From Gimesia algae (GTDB lineage: Bacteria; Planctomycetota; Planctomycetia; Planctomycetales; Planctomycetaceae): a DNA stretch of 64,000 bases. Position 1 is the stretch's first letter; each line of letters opens with the position of its first letter. Made by a program: the position numbers and the translations under genes. Where the stretch lies: contig NZ_CP036343.1 in NCBI RefSeq assembly GCF_007746795.1, positions 7,197,029 through 7,261,028 on the forward strand. Reading direction: 5' to 3'. Positions 26,198-35,895 of this stretch are shown one piece after another. The notes beneath the pieces were generated by a model that saw only the letters and a list, made by a program, of their open reading frames with translations, had not been told where the DNA came from and made no database searches.

Positions 26198-28203
26198 TGA
26201 TCCAGCTGGTAATTATCGGAATCTATTTATCGCTACTGTTGTTTCTGGGCGTCTTCTCCAGTCGGCTGTTTAAAGGAACCAGTAAAGATTACATGCTGGC
26301 CAGCCACTCGATCGGCCCCTTTCTGCTGTTGATGTCTATTTTCGGAACCACGATGACCGCCTTCGCGCTCGTCGGCTCCAGTGGAGAAGCCTATAAAGAA
26401 GGCGTCGGCGTCTACGGGATGCTGGCCTCTTCCAGTGGTATCATTCACTCACTCTGTTTCTTCCTGCTGGGAATCAAACTCTGGTCCTGGGGTTATAAAT
26501 ACGGTTACACCACCCAGATCCAGTTTTTCCGGGACCGCCTGGAAAGTGACCGGATTGGAATCATTCTGTTCCCCATCCTGGTCGGACTGGTTATTCCCTA
26601 CCTGCTGATCGGCGTGATGTCATCTGGTGTGGTCATCAGCAGTATCACAGAAGGTGCATTTGAAAGTTCCTTCGCTGCCTACGACTACGGCGTGCCTCCC
26701 TGGCTCGGTTCTCTGGTCATCAGCCTGGTGGTGTTGATCTACGTCTTCTTTGGAGGGATGCGGGGCACTGCCTGGGCGAATACCTTCCAGACAATCGTGT
26801 TTATGGTGCTGGGCGTCGTTACGTTCGTAGTGATTTCAAACAAGCTGGGTGGGCTCGATGCTGCCAGCCATGCCGTACTGGAAAAGAATCCGTCCAAGTT
26901 AATGCGTGCCGTCGATCCAGCGGACCGGGAGCGTTATGCTGAGCGTTATCAGACCTGGACTTTGATCGCCAAATACAACTATGCCCGTCGGATACTCAAG
27001 ACTTTGAAACTAAGCGACGAGCAGACTGCGGAAGCTTACAAAGAATTCAAACCACGGTTTCCCAACTGGCAAACCACCGCGGAAGCCGTCTACGCCGCTA
27101 AAAACGAGCTCTATAAACTCACCAACGAACAGGTGAATAAAGCCCTGCTGACACAGGACGACCGCGTCATGCCTGATCCCTTTCCTGAAAAATGGAAACA
27201 GGGTTTGATGGCGCATCATGATCTTCGCGAATACCCGCGTAGAGACAACGCCGAAGATGAAAAGGCGCAGCTGATCTTTGCAGAGAACATTGGTCACCCC
27301 GAGCATGACCTCGATCCCAATGATCCTTCCAAAGGGAAAAAATGGAGTATCAAAAAAGCACTCGGCGTTTACCGCGCCAGCAGCTGGGCACCGGATGCAC
27401 CACACCCGATGAGCAAGCTGGTCTTCTTCACTTACTTCTTCGTGCCTCTCTCGGTCGGCATGTTCCCGCATCTGTTTCAGCACTGGCTCACAGCACGCAG
27501 CGCGGCGACATTCAAACTGCCCGTCGTCGCACACCCGCTCTTCATTATGATTGTCTGGGTTCCCTGTGTGCTGGTCGGCGTCTGGGCGACGTCTGCCATG
27601 TTCAATGGTGCCCCACTCTTCCCGCCACACTTCCCGGCGAATGCGGTGCTGGCAGCAATGGTGAAAAAGATGACCTCACCTGTCCTGGCCGGCTTCCTGA
27701 CAGCGGGAATTCTGGCGGCCATCATGTCGTCACTCGACAGTCAGTTCCTCTGTATCGGCACCATGTTTACCGAAGACATTGTCGTGCATTACGGCGGAAA
27801 AGATCGATTTACCGATAAGCAGGTTGTCTTCATGGCCCGCATGTTTATTATTGTGATTGTGGCAATCACCTACGGCTTCAGTCTGCTGGAACCGAGGCGG
27901 GTCTTCACGCTGGGGGTCTGGTGTTTCAGTGGATTCTCCAGTCTGTTTCCGATTATCTTTGCCGCCGTCTACTGGAAACGGCTCACAAAAGCAGGCGTTT
28001 ACGCGGGTGTGATCGTGGCCGCCGGATCATGGCTGTATCTGTTTAGAGAAGCTCAATTCGCTTTAAATCCTGATTACACTTTTCTGGGTATGATGCCTGT
28101 AGCAACGATGGTCGTTGCGTCGGCAACGGCGATGACCCTGGTTTCCCTGGTCACACCACCACCCAGTAAAGAAACTCTGGTTCGCTTCTTTCCAGAAGAC
28201 TAA
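26197..28203 (+). CDS. Sodium/solute symporter (SSS family) with large cytoplasmic insert
   Basis: 668 residues; ordinary SSS proteins are 480-550. About 13 membrane helices are visible, with family patterns such as KDYMLASHSIGPF and VFFGGMRGTAWANTFQTIVF. Between about residues 227 and 405 lies a hydrophilic, mostly helical insert of about 180 residues (SDEQTAEAYKEF, PNDPSKGKKW) separating helix groups; the second half resumes at PMSKLVFFTYFFVPLSVG. The conserved late segment GFLTAGILAAIMSSLDSQFLC is present. GGAG upstream of the ATG at 26197. It would import a solute with Na+; the substrate is unknown. Confidence 0.9.
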   Translation: MIQLVIIGIYLSLLLFLGVFSSRLFKGTSKDYMLASHSIGPFLLLMSIFGTTMTAFALVGSSGEAYKEGVGVYGMLASSSGIIHSLCFFLLGIKLWSWGYKYGYTTQIQFFRDRLESDRIGIILFPILVGLVIPYLLIGVMSSGVVISSITEGAFESSFAAYDYGVPPWLGSLVISLVVLIYVFFGGMRGTAWANTFQTIVFMVLGVVTFVVISNKLGGLDAASHAVLEKNPSKLMRAVDPADRERYAERYQTWTLIAKYNYARRILKTLKLSDEQTAEAYKEFKPRFPNWQTTAEAVYAAKNELYKLTNEQVNKALLTQDDRVMPDPFPEKWKQGLMAHHDLREYPRRDNAEDEKAQLIFAENIGHPEHDLDPNDPSKGKKWSIKKALGVYRASSWAPDAPHPMSKLVFFTYFFVPLSVGMFPHLFQHWLTARSAATFKLPVVAHPLFIMIVWVPCVLVGVWATSAMFNGAPLFPPHFPANAVLAAMVKKMTSPVLAGFLTAGILAAIMSSLDSQFLCIGTMFTEDIVVHYGGKDRFTDKQVVFMARMFIIVIVAITYGFSLLEPRRVFTLGVWCFSGFSSLFPIIFAAVYWKRLTKAGVYAGVIVAAGSWLYLFREAQFALNPDYTFLGMMPVATMVVASATAMTLVSLVTPPPSKETLVRFFPED

Positions 28204-28236
28204 GTCAGAATAACTACGTTAAGATTATTTGAAATA

Positions 28237-28281
28237 CAGCAGGCTGTGACGAACACCAGACAAACGTTCCACAGCCTGTTG
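28237..28281 (+). terminator. Inverted repeat between symporter and thioesterase genes
   Basis: CAGCAGGCTGTG (28237-28248) pairs with CACAGCCTGTTG (28270-28281) with one G-T wobble, and GAAC/GTTC can pair inside. There is no T run, so it may act as an RNA stability hairpin or weak terminator. Confidence 0.4.
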
Positions 28282-28306
28282 TTGAATCATTTCTATAGAG
28301 CCGCGC

Positions 28307-28738
28307 ATGTCCTGTACTTTTAAAACAACCCGCCGTGTCGAATTCCATGAGACAGATATGGCTGGCATCGTCCACTTTGCCAACTTTTACAAGTACATGG
28401 AACAGGCCGAACACGAATACTTCCGTTCGCTGGGTCTGACGATTGTGGATAAACAGGCGGACGGCTCCATCATCGGCTGGCCGCGGGTTTCCGCCCAATG
28501 CTCGTTTGAATCACCCGCCTATTACGGTGACCTGCTCGAGATCCGTTTAAACATAGAGCGGATCGGCGTGAAATCACTGACAATGGAATATGATCTCTGG
28601 CGTGGTAAAACGAAAATCGCCAGAGGACGTATGAAAACGGTCTGCTGTCAGTTCACACACGGCAGTCCCATGCAATCCATCGCAATCCCCGAGTGGATGC
28701 TGCTGAAATTTGAAGCATCGATGGATCAGGCTGAATAA
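28307..28738 (+). CDS. Acyl-CoA thioesterase, 4HBT/YbgC type
   Basis: 143 residues, single hotdog domain. The motif RVEFHETDMAGIVHFANFYKYMEQAEHEYF carries the catalytic Asp17 and the following HFANFYKY helix of the 4-hydroxybenzoyl-CoA thioesterase/YbgC group. It would hydrolyse a short-chain or aromatic acyl-CoA. It lies 20 bp before an ABC ATPase gene on the same strand and may be co-transcribed with it, though no functional link is evident. Confidence 0.88.
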   Translation: MSCTFKTTRRVEFHETDMAGIVHFANFYKYMEQAEHEYFRSLGLTIVDKQADGSIIGWPRVSAQCSFESPAYYGDLLEIRLNIERIGVKSLTMEYDLWRGKTKIARGRMKTVCCQFTHGSPMQSIAIPEWMLLKFEASMDQAE

Positions 28739-28758
28739 ACTGTTAAGCAGGGATCAAT

Positions 28759-29451
28759 ATGAATGACGCGCAACAGCAACTGATTGTCCGCGACTTAACC
28801 AAAGAATTCTCGCTCGCGGGAGAATCACTGCCGATCCTCAATGGCGTGAACCTGAGCCTCAATCGCGGAGGAGCCCTGGCAATCACGGGGCCTTCGGGTT
28901 CGGGAAAAAGCACTCTGCTCTACATTATCGGCGTGCTCGATCAACCAACGTCAGGTGAAATCATTCAGTTCGGACAGAACCCGTTTGAACTGAAAGCCAA
29001 ACAGCAGGCAGAGTTTCGCAATCAGAACATCGGTTTTATCTTTCAGGACCATCACCTGATGCCTCAGTTCTCGGTTCTGGAAAATGTTCTGATCCCGACC
29101 ATGGTCTATCAGGGCACCACCAGCGATGCCGAAGAACGTGCCCGCCATCTGCTCGAACGCGTCGGGCTCTCGGATCGTCTCAATCACAGACCCGCCCAGA
29201 TTTCCGGCGGGGAACGCCAGCGCGTAGCCGTTTGCCGCGCCTTGATTAATAACCCACGCCTGCTGCTGGCCGATGAACCCACGGGAAACCTCGACCGCGT
29301 CAATACAGAATCGATCGGCAAACTGCTGCTGGAAATCAATCAGGAACAGAACACGATCCTGATCTGTGTCACACACAGCCGCGAACTGGCCGTCCTGTTT
29401 CCGCAGCATCAGCGGTTGCGCGACGGATCGCTCGTGACAGAAACAGCCTGA
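28759..29451 (+). CDS. ABC transporter ATPase, LolD/MacB type
   Basis: 230 residues. Walker A GPSGSGKS at 44-51, Q-loop in [18 protein letters not shown], signature [10 protein letters not shown] from Ser149, and Walker [13 protein letters not shown] with Asp172 and Glu173. The sequence resembles LolD and MacB ATPases, which work with FtsX-like permeases; such a permease is encoded 34 bp downstream. The pair probably drives lipoprotein or other envelope export rather than import. No periplasmic adaptor is nearby. Confidence 0.92.
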   Translation: MNDAQQQLIVRDLTKEFSLAGESLPILNGVNLSLNRGGALAITGPSGSGKSTLLYIIGVLDQPTSGEIIQFGQNPFELKAKQQAEFRNQNIGFIFQDHHLMPQFSVLENVLIPTMVYQGTTSDAEERARHLLERVGLSDRLNHRPAQISGGERQRVAVCRALINNPRLLLADEPTGNLDRVNTESIGKLLLEINQEQNTILICVTHSRELAVLFPQHQRLRDGSLVTETA

Positions 29452-29485
29452 AATTCCAATTCCAATCTTCGCAAGAGTTCATCCC

Positions 29486-32400
29486 ATGAATCAAGCGCGA
29501 TTCGTCATCAAAAGTCTGAGCTATCACTGGCGCACCAATCTCGCGGTTCTCCTGGGGGTCATCGCTGCCACTGCAGTCATTGGGGGCGCCCTCATCGTCG
29601 GCGACTCCGTACGGGCCAGCTTAAGACAAATGACTCTCGACCGTCTGGGCAAAATTGATTTCGTCGTCTCCGGCCATCGCTTCTTCCGCGAACAACTGGC
29701 CGAGGATCTCACCGAATCTACCGACCTCCCTAAGCAAATCAAGACCATCGCCCCTGCGCTGGTCCTGCGAGGCAGCCTGGAAAAAAATCGGGACGATCAA
29801 CGCCTGCGCGTCGGCCAGGTCAATATTTTTGGTACCGACGAACGACTCTGGTCACTGCTCGAACATCCGGATCTCCCGCCGCCACAAGACGACCAGGCCA
29901 TCCTCAACGCCCGCGTCGCTGAACAGTTACAGGCCGCGGTCGGCGATGAAATCACACTCTGGATTGAACTCCCGTCCGCGATTCCCCGCGACTCCCTGCT
30001 GGGCGAACGTGAAGAACAGTCGGTCGAAATCACTCTCACCGTCAGCACGATCCTTGACTCCGAATCCAAAGCCGGACGGCTGGCGCTGCTCCCCAATCAG
30101 CAGTTGCCCCTTGATCTGTTTATCTCCCTCAAGACACTCCAGGCGGCATTAGACCTCGACGAAATTGTCGCCTCGCGACGCAATCCTAAATCGCAACCGG
30201 CACGTGTGAACGCCCTCTTTTTCAACTCCGAGAGTTCAGACGCCGTTTCTCCCGCCGTTCTGGAAACCGCCCAACAACTGGAATCCGTTTTAAAGAGCTC
30301 CCTGAAGCTGGAAGACCTCAACCTCAAGATTGCGTCTAATAAAGACTACCAGTATCTCTCGCTCGAAAGCGATCAGATGATTCTCGATCCGCAGATCGAA
30401 CAGGCGGGCATGGCGGCAGCGAAGGCACTGAGCCTGCGCACGTCCCCCGTGTTGGTCTACATCGCCAACGAAATCAAACCTGTGAATAAAGGACCGGCTG
30501 ATCTCAAAGAACAATATTCGATGTATTCGATAGTCGCGGGACTCGAATTCTCTCAGCAGCCCCCCTTTGGTCCCTTTAAATTCATCGGAGCAAAGCCGGA
30601 ACTCCCCATAAAAGAGAACGACATCGTCCTCAACGAATGGCTGGCCAAAGACCTGAATGTCAAAGTCGGCGATGAAGTGCGTATGAAATATCATGTCGTC
30701 GGTTCCCGGGGAGAACTACCCGAAACCGAACAAACTTTCAACGTGCGTGGCATTATTCAACTCGATGGAACTCCCGCAGCCGACCGCAAGCTGACCCCCG
30801 AGATGGAAGGCATCACCGATGCCGATACCTTCGGTGACTGGAAACAGCCCTTCCCTATGCAGCTGAACCGTGTCACCGACAGCGATGAAGATTACTGGGA
30901 CAAATACAAGGCCACCCCCAAAGCCTTCGTCTCACTCGGAACGGCGCAGTCATTATGGAACAGCCGCTATGGCAGTCTGACCTCTCTGCGGTTCACTCCA
31001 CTGCCCGGTAAAACGCTGGAAGAAACCGCGCCCCGGTATGCGACAGAATTACTCAATAATATCGACGTCTTTAAAATGGGCCTCACCGTACAACCCATCA
31101 AGCTGCTCGGTCTGGCAGCCGCCAGTGGAACCACCGATTTCAGCGGGCTGTTTATTGGTTTCAGCTTTTTCATCATCCTCTCGGCCATCATTTTAATTCG
31201 CCTGCTGTTCAAGCTCGGCATCGACCGGCGTGTTTCATCTATCGGCCTCCTCTCCGCTATCGGCTTTACCCCGCAGCAGGTCAGACAGATCATCTTTAAA
31301 GAAGCCTTCGTCGTGATTTTCACAGGGGGAATTCTGGGAATCCTTGCTGCCATCGGTTATGCCTCATTGATGTTATACGGCCTCAAGACCTGGTGGATCG
31401 GCGCGATCGGCACCCGCTTCCTGTTTCTGGATTTGACAGCAACCAGCCTCGTCATCGGCTTTCTGATCGCGGTCCTGTTCTCAAGCTTCGTCATCTGGAA
31501 ATCGATGTCGGAACTCAAACAGATCTCCATCCGCAGCCTGCTCGCTGGCGTGAACTCCGCGGAAACAGAGAACGTCAAAGAAACCCGTCGCGTCGGCTAT
31601 ACCTATAAAATTTCCCTCGGCCTGGCGATGGTCCTGGTTTTGGCAACCGTCTCGGGGGTCATTCCCCGGCAGGAAGCCTTCTCCGGATTTTCCTGGCAGA
31701 CCGTCTCCTTCTTTCTGGTCGGTACTCTTTCGCTGGTCGCCAGCCTCAACTTGCTGTCCAGCAGACTCAGGCAGACTTCCACAAATCCCATCAAAGGCGC
31801 AGGAACAGGAACCCTTATCAAACTCGGCATCCGCAATGCCGGTCGCTTTCGTCAGCGGAGTGTGTTGACGACCGCACTCATCGCCTCGGCGACATTCGTA
31901 CTCGTCTCTGTCGCCGCCGGTCATCGTAATCCCGCGGTGGAAAGTCCCGACAAAGATTCCGGCAACGGGGGATTCACTCTCATCGCCGAATCCACGTCTC
32001 CCCTGATCTACGATCTGAATACCGAAGCAGGTCGTAGCAAAATGCTGGTCAATGTTCCCGACGATGCAGATACAACCCAGCTCCTGAAACAGATGCACGC
32101 GATTCCCTTCCGCGTCAAACCGGGTGAGAACGCCAGCTGCCTGAATATTTACCAGACCAGCGTTCCCACGATCCTCGGCGTACCGCAGGAAATGATCGAA
32201 CGCGGTGGCTTCAAGTTCGCAGACACGCCGACTGACAATCCCTGGAAACTCCTCAACGAACCTCAACAAGATGGCTCCATCCCCGCGCTGGGCGATATGA
32301 ATACGCTGATGTACAGCCTGCATAAAGGCATCGGCAAGACCGTGGGCATCCCTTCCGACGAACGTCCCGAACATCAATTGAAAATCAAAGGCATGCTGGA

Positions 32401-32992
32401 TGGCAGTATCTTTCAAGGCGTGCTGCTCATTTCAGAACAGCATTTCCAGACTCTGTTTCCCGAGCAGGCAGGCTTCGAATATTTTCTGATTGAAGTCCCC
32501 CCCGCTCAGGCAGGCAAGCTCGCCGGCGTTCTGGAAACAGGGTTGACCGAATACGGGTTCGACGCCGACCTCGTTGCCAATCGACTCGCTGACTTCCTCG
32601 CCGTGCAGAATACCTACCTCTCAACCTTCCAGACTTTGGGAGGTCTGGGTCTGTTGCTCGGAACTCTCGGCCTGGCGACCGTGATGTTACGTAATGTGGT
32701 CGAACGTCGCAGCGAGCTGGCCCTGTTGCGGGCCATTGGCATGACGGGCAGTGATGTCGCGATCATCGTCCTGTCCGAGAATGCGTTTCTCCTGCTCTGG
32801 GGACTGCTTTCCGGAACCGTCTCCGCCCTGCTGGCGATGCTGCCACATCTGCTGTCTACCGGCGCGGATCTCCCCTGGGAGAGCGGCCTGATGATTCTGC
32901 TGGCGGTCCTGCTGACAGGCATGCTGGCGGCGCTGCTGGCGGTCGCTGACGCCGTCCGGGCACCGATACTGGCGACATTACGTGCTCCATAA
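29486..32992 (+). CDS. Giant FtsX/MacB-type ABC transporter permease
   Basis: 1168 residues. An N-terminal membrane helix (about 17-38: NLAVLLGVIAATAVIGGALIVGD) is followed by a large periplasmic region, membrane helices at about 555-575, 608-635 and 650-670, a further group near 705-760, then a second periplasmic domain and a last set of FtsX helices (about 1045-1160: LGGLGLLLGTLGLATVMLRNV, ENAFLLLWGLLSGTVSALLAM). This is the duplicated FtsX layout with far longer extracytoplasmic domains than usual. ERRSELALLRAIGMT is a classic FtsX-loop motif. It works with the ATPase encoded just upstream. The cargo is unknown. Confidence 0.9.
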   Translation: MNQARFVIKSLSYHWRTNLAVLLGVIAATAVIGGALIVGDSVRASLRQMTLDRLGKIDFVVSGHRFFREQLAEDLTESTDLPKQIKTIAPALVLRGSLEKNRDDQRLRVGQVNIFGTDERLWSLLEHPDLPPPQDDQAILNARVAEQLQAAVGDEITLWIELPSAIPRDSLLGEREEQSVEITLTVSTILDSESKAGRLALLPNQQLPLDLFISLKTLQAALDLDEIVASRRNPKSQPARVNALFFNSESSDAVSPAVLETAQQLESVLKSSLKLEDLNLKIASNKDYQYLSLESDQMILDPQIEQAGMAAAKALSLRTSPVLVYIANEIKPVNKGPADLKEQYSMYSIVAGLEFSQQPPFGPFKFIGAKPELPIKENDIVLNEWLAKDLNVKVGDEVRMKYHVVGSRGELPETEQTFNVRGIIQLDGTPAADRKLTPEMEGITDADTFGDWKQPFPMQLNRVTDSDEDYWDKYKATPKAFVSLGTAQSLWNSRYGSLTSLRFTPLPGKTLEETAPRYATELLNNIDVFKMGLTVQPIKLLGLAAASGTTDFSGLFIGFSFFIILSAIILIRLLFKLGIDRRVSSIGLLSAIGFTPQQVRQIIFKEAFVVIFTGGILGILAAIGYASLMLYGLKTWWIGAIGTRFLFLDLTATSLVIGFLIAVLFSSFVIWKSMSELKQISIRSLLAGVNSAETENVKETRRVGYTYKISLGLAMVLVLATVSGVIPRQEAFSGFSWQTVSFFLVGTLSLVASLNLLSSRLRQTSTNPIKGAGTGTLIKLGIRNAGRFRQRSVLTTALIASATFVLVSVAAGHRNPAVESPDKDSGNGGFTLIAESTSPLIYDLNTEAGRSKMLVNVPDDADTTQLLKQMHAIPFRVKPGENASCLNIYQTSVPTILGVPQEMIERGGFKFADTPTDNPWKLLNEPQQDGSIPALGDMNTLMYSLHKGIGKTVGIPSDERPEHQLKIKGMLDGSIFQGVLLISEQHFQTLFPEQAGFEYFLIEVPPAQAGKLAGVLETGLTEYGFDADLVANRLADFLAVQNTYLSTFQTLGGLGLLLGTLGLATVMLRNVVERRSELALLRAIGMTGSDVAIIVLSENAFLLLWGLLSGTVSALLAMLPHLLSTGADLPWESGLMILLAVLLTGMLAALLAVADAVRAPILATLRAP

Positions 32993-33139
32993 GAGTTTGT
33001 ATACAACCGCATTTCAGTCATTCACACAAAATTCCATGATTGTCGGGTGCTGGAATTTCACAAACTTACTATCATAATTACAGAGTTGTCTCGCCAATAG
33101 AATTGATCCCTCCCCTCCAATATTTCAGGAGTTTGAAGA

Positions 33140-33697
33140 ATGTCGAAATGGACGATTGTCTTAATCTTTGTTGCCTGTGCTGCACTCTCCTGGGGAACCT
33201 ATGTGCCTCTCGTGCATATCGCCGCCCAGAAGCTGCACAGTAACCTCCGCGCCTTCCTGTTCGTAGGTATGGCTTACTTTCTCGTCGCCGTTCTGATTCC
33301 CTGCTTCTTCATCTTCGTGCTGGATAAAGACCCGACCGCCAAAGCGGGCGTGAACTTCAATACCGGCCCGATCCTCTGGGGCATCCTCGCCGGTACCGCC
33401 GGCGCAATGGGAGCATTGTGTGTCATCTTCGCGGTGACCACTGGCGGTAAAGGGGCCGCCATCTATGTCGCGCCGCTCGTCTTCGCAGGTGCTCCCATCG
33501 TTAATACCATCGCCACCATTACCGTATTCCACCCGACCAAAACACTGCCCGACCTCCGCTTCTTCCTGGGACTGGGCCTCGCCGCCGCCGGAGCAGCCAT
33601 GGTCATGATCTATAAACCCGTCGATAAACCACATGCGGTTCCCGCTGCGGTCGAGCAACTTATCGAACCGGCAGCCAACGACGCCGGCACTACATAG
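33140..33697 (+). CDS. DMT-like small membrane protein
   Basis: 185 residues with about five membrane helices, half the size of a full EamA/DMT transporter. The N-terminal ALSWGTYVPLVH and central GPILWGILAGTAGAMGALCVIFAVTTGG resemble one DMT repeat with a WG motif; the chain ends in a soluble Pro/Ala tail. AGGAG precedes the ATG. It may be a homodimeric half-transporter; the substrate is unknown. A perfect terminator hairpin follows. Confidence 0.75.
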   Translation: MSKWTIVLIFVACAALSWGTYVPLVHIAAQKLHSNLRAFLFVGMAYFLVAVLIPCFFIFVLDKDPTAKAGVNFNTGPILWGILAGTAGAMGALCVIFAVTTGGKGAAIYVAPLVFAGAPIVNTIATITVFHPTKTLPDLRFFLGLGLAAAGAAMVMIYKPVDKPHAVPAAVEQLIEPAANDAGTT

Positions 33698-33740
33698 TCG
33701 TCTGTCCCAATTCTCATTGAACAGAGCCAACAAACATCAA

Positions 33741-33776
33741 ACCTCTTCCGATTATCAAATCGGAAGAGGTTTTTTT
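33741..33776 (+). terminator. Rho-independent terminator, probably bidirectional
   Basis: Thirteen-base perfect stem ACCTCTTCCGATT / AATCGGAAGAGGT (33741-33753, 33758-33770), loop ATCA, then seven T on the plus strand. It sits between convergent genes, so it can end transcription from both sides, although the A run needed for the minus strand is weaker. Confidence 0.9.
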
Positions 33777-33797
33777 ATTCTCTACTACCAGATGAAT

Positions 33798-34829
33798 CTA
33801 TCGCAGCGTTTTGGGAATCTGGTTGTCATTGATTGCTTTTGACCATTCCGCCAGCCGGTCTTTTCCCAGTACCCAGAAGTTGCCGCACAGAGTCAGGTAT
33901 TCCAGCACGACTTCCTTCTGATCCTTTTCCAGCAAAGCTTTTGCCAGACCGAAATCAGGGCCGAACGAATTCAGTTGAGGCGATCCTTTTGTCTTCCCCG
34001 CTTTGATCAGATACTGCTTCGCTGCATCCACATCGCCTTCCGCCAGCGCGATCTCACCAAGAATGATATTTCCATAATGTTCGTTATTGCCACTGTTCCA
34101 GTCTGAGCCGATCTGATTCAACATCAACTCTGCATACTCTTTTGCTTTCTCCGTGTCGCCTGCCACCAGAGCCGCCTGCGCGAGACTCTTTAACAGCACA
34201 TCTTTAGCCTGATTGGCTGACAGCTGATAAGCGATCTCCAGCTGTTCCAATGCCTGCGTAGCTGCCTCTTTCTGCACTTTAAGCGATGAACTACTCTGCA
34301 TGTCCAGCGAATACAACTGCCCGAGCTTCCGGGCCCATTGGGGATTATCCGCATCCAGTTTCTGTGCTTTTTTCAATGACTTCTTCGCCAGTTCCCGATC
34401 AGGTAACAGAAAATAGTTGGCGGAGTGCCCCAGCAGTGTCAGATTGTCCGGCTGCGCTTTGAGTTGTTTTTCCCAGGCTTGTTTTCCACGGGTATAAGCC
34501 GACCCATCGAGAACCATATCCAGTTGTCCGAACGGCGTTCCCAGTACCCCTGCTTCCGGCTTATTCTCAATCAACCACAACACATTCTTCTGTTTCGCCT
34601 TTCGCGCTGCGGTATCGGTATACTGCTTCGCAAAATAATAACCCAACAGTTGCGTCCGGGCTTCGATATTCTTCGGATTCTCCTGGACTTTTTTTTCCAC
34701 TGTCGCCGCCTGATCCGGCGTCATTCTGCGTCCCTCAATCGCCAGCATCGTCACGTCAGCGGCTTGCAAAACGGAACAGAGGCCACACATCAACCCCATA
34801 ACGATGGCTGTTAAAAATCGATTTCTCAC
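33798..34829 (-). CDS. Secreted TPR-repeat protein
   Basis: 343 residues. The GTG at 34829 has AGGAAAGG upstream and begins a signal peptide (MRNRFLTAIVMGLMCGLCSVLQAA). The mature protein is all-helical with several TPR-like units (AWEKQLKAQPDNLTLLGHSANYF, ALEQLEIAYQLSANQAKDVLLKSLAQAALVAGD, GEIALAEGDVDAAKQYLIKAG). TPR proteins act as protein-binding scaffolds; the partner is unknown. It faces the DMT-like gene across the shared terminator. Confidence 0.8.
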   Translation of the reverse strand: MRNRFLTAIVMGLMCGLCSVLQAADVTMLAIEGRRMTPDQAATVEKKVQENPKNIEARTQLLGYYFAKQYTDTAARKAKQKNVLWLIENKPEAGVLGTPFGQLDMVLDGSAYTRGKQAWEKQLKAQPDNLTLLGHSANYFLLPDRELAKKSLKKAQKLDADNPQWARKLGQLYSLDMQSSSSLKVQKEAATQALEQLEIAYQLSANQAKDVLLKSLAQAALVAGDTEKAKEYAELMLNQIGSDWNSGNNEHYGNIILGEIALAEGDVDAAKQYLIKAGKTKGSPQLNSFGPDFGLAKALLEKDQKEVVLEYLTLCGNFWVLGKDRLAEWSKAINDNQIPKTLR

Positions 34830-35895
34830 GTGAATCTACCTTTCCTGATTCAGCATTTCACTGAATCCCAAATACCAACAAATTCGTCTGGCCTGCTTTT
34901 CTCGAAGTCTCATTGTAGCAGTCTGTCACGGGGATAGATAAACAAATTGTTATTCCGCTGCAGATTTTGAACTTGACCCCGCCGCGCCAACAGCGATAAA
35001 CGCTGTTCTGTGTCGCGCGCGTGCCCAGTTTACAGAGCATCGAAACACGCGCCACTTGTTCTTGATCTTCACCATAAAACAGCCTGTTTTTTCCAGATTT
35101 GCACTGCCTGAAACCGCACCAGTTCCCGATGTATGCCTGCGGGTCGCCACACATCGCAGTCCTTCATCCCAGCACCGCCACTGATCACACCAGCATCGGC
35201 TCCGGATCAACCCATATCGCCACATGATTCTATTTATCCCCCTTGACGCCCCCACACCTCTCCCTAATATTTTCCTTCACAACAATGAAAGGAAACCTCA
35301 AACCACCAGGTTAACATCAAACATGCAAGAGAATGCACATCAAGATTGAAACCACTTAAGATTGAAATCCCGGGTGCCATCTGTCGGCTTGCCCGACAGT
35401 GCCTCTGCTCAGGGCCTCCTTACCCGGTTCACCAGACATTATAAATGAAGGGCCTCCAGTATCTGCAGATGAATATCCAGAACCACTGTCATAAGATCAG
35501 GGGGGGTAGCCCCGAATGTCATTCGGGGTTGTTGCAGACAACAGGAAACTGTCAGTGAAAGTATTCGAACGATTAGAGAATTTCCGACACAGGCTTCTGT
35601 AGGGTGCGGACCCATGTGTCCGCCCGACTGGTGAAAATCGAACTGGGTTCATACTCAGAACGGGACCATTAAAAACGTCGCAGTGCGACAAGGCAAAACT
35701 CGTCGATACCGCGGGCAAACAAATGGGTTTGCCCCTACACGAAATGATCGCTTGCACTGTCAGTTTCCTGCTCGCTACGCTCGGCCCGGATATGCATCCG
35801 GGCCCACCCTTTCTTTTTTATTTTCGTGACCTTTCGTATTTTTCGTGGTAGCAATAAAACTGAGTTATTCATTCTACCAAACCCGAATGGCACTT
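34830..35895. other. 1.07-kb non-coding region with hairpin repeat cluster
   Basis: No convincing gene. The part up to about 35370 shows nothing recognisable. From 35371 to 35851 it is a mosaic of hairpin modules (described separately) ending in a TTTCGTG-rich tail. RNase P RNA, tmRNA and 6S-like signatures were looked for by eye and not found. Confidence 0.7.
35371..35851 (+). repeat. Intergenic hairpin-module cluster 1
   Basis: Contains: a GGGTGCC..CTTG hairpin with arms CTGTCGG/CCGACAG (35381-35399); a hairpin CCCCGAAT/ATTCGGGG with loop GTC (35510-35528) followed by GTTGTTGCAGACAACAGG; a GTAGGG hairpin GCGGAC/GTCCGC (35606-35623); an inverted GTAGGG hairpin GCAAAC/GTTTGC (35715-35732); a hairpin GGCCCGGAT/ATCCGGGCC (35783-35804) preceded by CTGCTCGCTACGCTC; and the tail TTTTCGTG..CTTTCGT..TTTTCGTGGTAG (35821-35851). 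Confidence 0.8.

Noticed and set aside
31481..32416. 311-codon minus-strand frame
   Set aside because: Shadow of the FtsX-type permease; composition typical of a reversed coding frame.
34830..35370. Possible structured RNA gene (RNase P, tmRNA or 6S RNA)
   Set aside because: Diagnostic conserved segments of these RNAs were not seen; only a search with covariance models could settle this.
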